The position numbers were made by a program, and so were the translations under genes. The notes under the pieces are model-generated. The model was given only the letters and a program-made list of their open reading frames with translations, did no database searches and was not told where the DNA came from. DNA of 64,000 nt from Nocardia cerradoensis NBRC 101014. Its GTDB lineage: Bacteria; Actinomycetota; Actinomycetes; Mycobacteriales; Mycobacteriaceae. The stretch spans positions 1 through 64,000 of the forward strand of contig NZ_BAFW01000004.1 in assembly GCF_000308535.1 (NCBI RefSeq), read 5' to 3'. Numbering within the stretch: position 1 is the stretch's first letter; each line of letters begins with the position of its first letter. Positions 62,605 through 64,000 of this stretch are shown one piece after another.

Positions 62605-63900
62605 TCACCGGCGGACGCTCCCCGCGCCGTGCGGATGATGGCCGAACAGGCCCCGCGGCGCGTGCCCGTGCACACCCTCGACATACGCGGTCTCGGCGTG
62701 CAGCGCGAAGTCGATACCGCCGACCTCGTCCTCCTTGCTGACTCGGAAGCCCATCACCCGATCGATCACCTTGCCGATCAGATAGGAGACGCCGAACGCC
62801 CATGCCGCGACCACCACGACGCCGACCGCCTGCTTGCCGAGCTGCGCGAGTCCGCCGCCGTAGAACAGTCCACGCGCGCCACCGGTCATCACGCGGTTCG
62901 CCAGCAGCCCGATCAGCAGGGTGCCGACCACGCCGCCGGTGAAGTGCACGCCGACCACATCGAGCGAATCGTCATAGCCCGCCTTGAACTTCCAGCCGAC
63001 GGCGAAAGAGCAGACCACACCCGCCGCCAGGCCCACGATCACCGCACCGAGCGCATTGACCGAACCGCACGAGGGCGTGATCGCGACCAATCCGGCGACC
63101 GCGCCGGAGGCCGCACCGAAGGTGGTCGGCCGCCCGTCGCGGATCTGCTCCACGATCAACCAGCCGAGCATGCCCAGGCAGCCCGCGACCAACGTGTTCA
63201 GGAACACCGCGGCGGCCAGTCCGTCGGCCTTGAACGCGGAGCCGGCGTTGAATCCGAACCAGCCGAACCACAGCAGTCCGGCGCCCAGCAGCACGAACGG
63301 CAGATTGTGCGGGCGCATCGCGTCCACCTTGAATCCGATCCGCGGTCCCAGGACCAGCGCCAAAGCGAGAGCCGAAGCGCCGGAAGCGATTTCGACCACC
63401 AGGCCGCCCGCGAAATCGAGTACGCCGAAGGAGGCCAGCCAGCCGTTCGGACCCCAGACCCAGTGCGCGATCGGAGCGAACACCACGAGCGCCCACACCG
63501 GGACGAACACCATCCAGGCGGAGAATTTCGCGCGATCGGCGATGGCACCGCTGACGAGTGCCACGGTGAGGATCGCGAAGGTCAATTCGAAGGTCGCGTA
63601 CAGCAGTTCCGGCACGCCGCTGCGCACGGTGCCCGGGGTGATGCCGGTCATCGCGAAATGTTCCAGTCCGCCGATCAATCCACCGCCGGCGTCGTCACCG
63701 AAGGCCAGGGTGTAGCCGAACAGCAGCCACACCACGGTCACCAGCGGGATGGAGATGAAGCTCATCATCAGCATGTTCAGCACGCCGGTCGTGCGCACCA
63801 TGCCGCCGTAGAAGATCGCCAGGCCGGGGGTCATGAGCAGGACCAGCGCGGTGCTGGTCAGCAGCCACGCCGTGGCGGCGGGGTCGATGGTCGGGGGCAC
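62605..63900 (-). CDS. amt: Ammonium transporter
   Basis: A 431-residue Amt/MEP channel with eleven membrane helices that imports ammonium. Both conserved pore histidines are present in HWVWGPNGW and VVGVHFTGGVVGTL. Other markers are FYGGMVRTTGVLNMLMMSF, NAGSAFKADG and DEVGGIDFALHAETAY near the end. The Gly/His-rich C-terminus (EGVHGHAPRGLFGHHPHGAG) may bind a metal or the PII protein. GTG 63900 is preferred because AAGGAG lies seven bases upstream; GTG 63918 is an alternative. The glnB gene usually next to amt is not seen in the window. Confidence 0.95.
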   Translation of the reverse strand: MPPTIDPAATAWLLTSTALVLLMTPGLAIFYGGMVRTTGVLNMLMMSFISIPLVTVVWLLFGYTLAFGDDAGGGLIGGLEHFAMTGITPGTVRSGVPELLYATFELTFAILTVALVSGAIADRAKFSAWMVFVPVWALVVFAPIAHWVWGPNGWLASFGVLDFAGGLVVEIASGASALALALVLGPRIGFKVDAMRPHNLPFVLLGAGLLWFGWFGFNAGSAFKADGLAAAVFLNTLVAGCLGMLGWLIVEQIRDGRPTTFGAASGAVAGLVAITPSCGSVNALGAVIVGLAAGVVCSFAVGWKFKAGYDDSLDVVGVHFTGGVVGTLLIGLLANRVMTGGARGLFYGGGLAQLGKQAVGVVVVAAWAFGVSYLIGKVIDRVMGFRVSKEDEVGGIDFALHAETAYVEGVHGHAPRGLFGHHPHGAGSVRR

Positions 63901-64000
63901 GGACAACTCCTTTTCCACACGCGTTCGCGTGGCAAGAAACTACCGAATCCCCGGTGTCGCGCCGATGAGCGAGTCTGGTACTTCCGTTCGGATTCAATTC

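Noticed and set aside
63901..64000. A possible GlnR box upstream of the ammonium transporter.
   Set aside because: A GTTTC half-site is visible, but no second half-site at the right spacing was found.

Overview
The window is GC-rich actinobacterial chromosome, most like Nocardia (or a close Rhodococcus-type relative). The reasons are very high GC with strong third-position bias, a serine tRNA and a small SRP RNA beside an aspartate aminotransferase of the mycobacterial Rv3722c type, DUF3558 and EspG/PPE-like type VII secretion genes, DUF397 proteins, a lipoprotein class A beta-lactamase, and many signal-peptide proteins of the nocardial kind. No database search was possible. Family names rest on motifs read from the translations, and regulatory sites rest on motif matching by eye.

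Layout. 1-3.9 kb is a queuosine locus: tgt (5' end outside the window), a queuosine-precursor transporter and the tRNA(Asp)-queuosine modifying enzyme GluQRS with a DUF309 partner. 4.3-7.8 kb holds a lone DUF397 protein, an orphan cytochrome b (qcrB-like) and a wax-ester-synthase-like protein. 7.8-10.2 kb is a HelD/HelR RNA-polymerase helicase preceded by an exact rifamycin-associated element. 10.2-17.1 kb is mixed housekeeping: an O-methyltransferase, an ECF41 sigma factor with its own consensus promoter, tRNA-Ser(GGA), the SRP RNA, the aspartate aminotransferase, a methyltransferase and a base-excision-repair protein. 17-32 kb is dominated by sulfur scavenging: an SsuD-like monooxygenase, then DszC-like, NtaA/SnaA-like, styrene-monooxygenase-like, SfnG, SfnB-like and flavin reductase genes. 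It is interrupted by two tandem secreted paralogues and a beta-lactamase/LysR/serine-hydrolase group. 33-38 kb has an SDR, an LppU-like protein and a small type VII secretion module. 37.8-42.9 kb is a lower-GC polymorphic-toxin (Rhs) locus with a broken rhs gene and orphan toxin and immunity-like modules. 43-45 kb has a HicB antitoxin and an arylsulfotransferase.

45.3-54 kb is the most unusual region. It is a minus-strand operon of a GntR regulator, a ferredoxin, an ABC importer (binding lipoprotein, permease, ATPase) and a fumarate-reductase/AprA-like flavoprotein fused to about nine HEAT repeats. Divergent from it is an Rv0485-like ROK regulator whose transcript begins with what looks like a leaderless 35-codon Cys-Cys leader peptide, followed by an RBS-occluding hairpin. 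This is the architecture of cysteine-responsive attenuation. 54-64 kb ends with a frameshifted methyltransferase beside a TetR gene, a DUF2207 membrane protein, two tandem zinc metallopeptidases, an MmpL-TetR operon with a tandem operator, and an ammonium transporter.

How it fits together. The organosulfur monooxygenases would release sulfite from sulfonates and sulfones using reduced flavin from the reductase. The ABC/flavoprotein operon and the cysteine-sensing ROK leader suggest a second uptake and redox module tied to sulfur status; the substrate is unknown. Antibiotic-response genes (helR, the beta-lactamase pair, MmpL) are scattered between.
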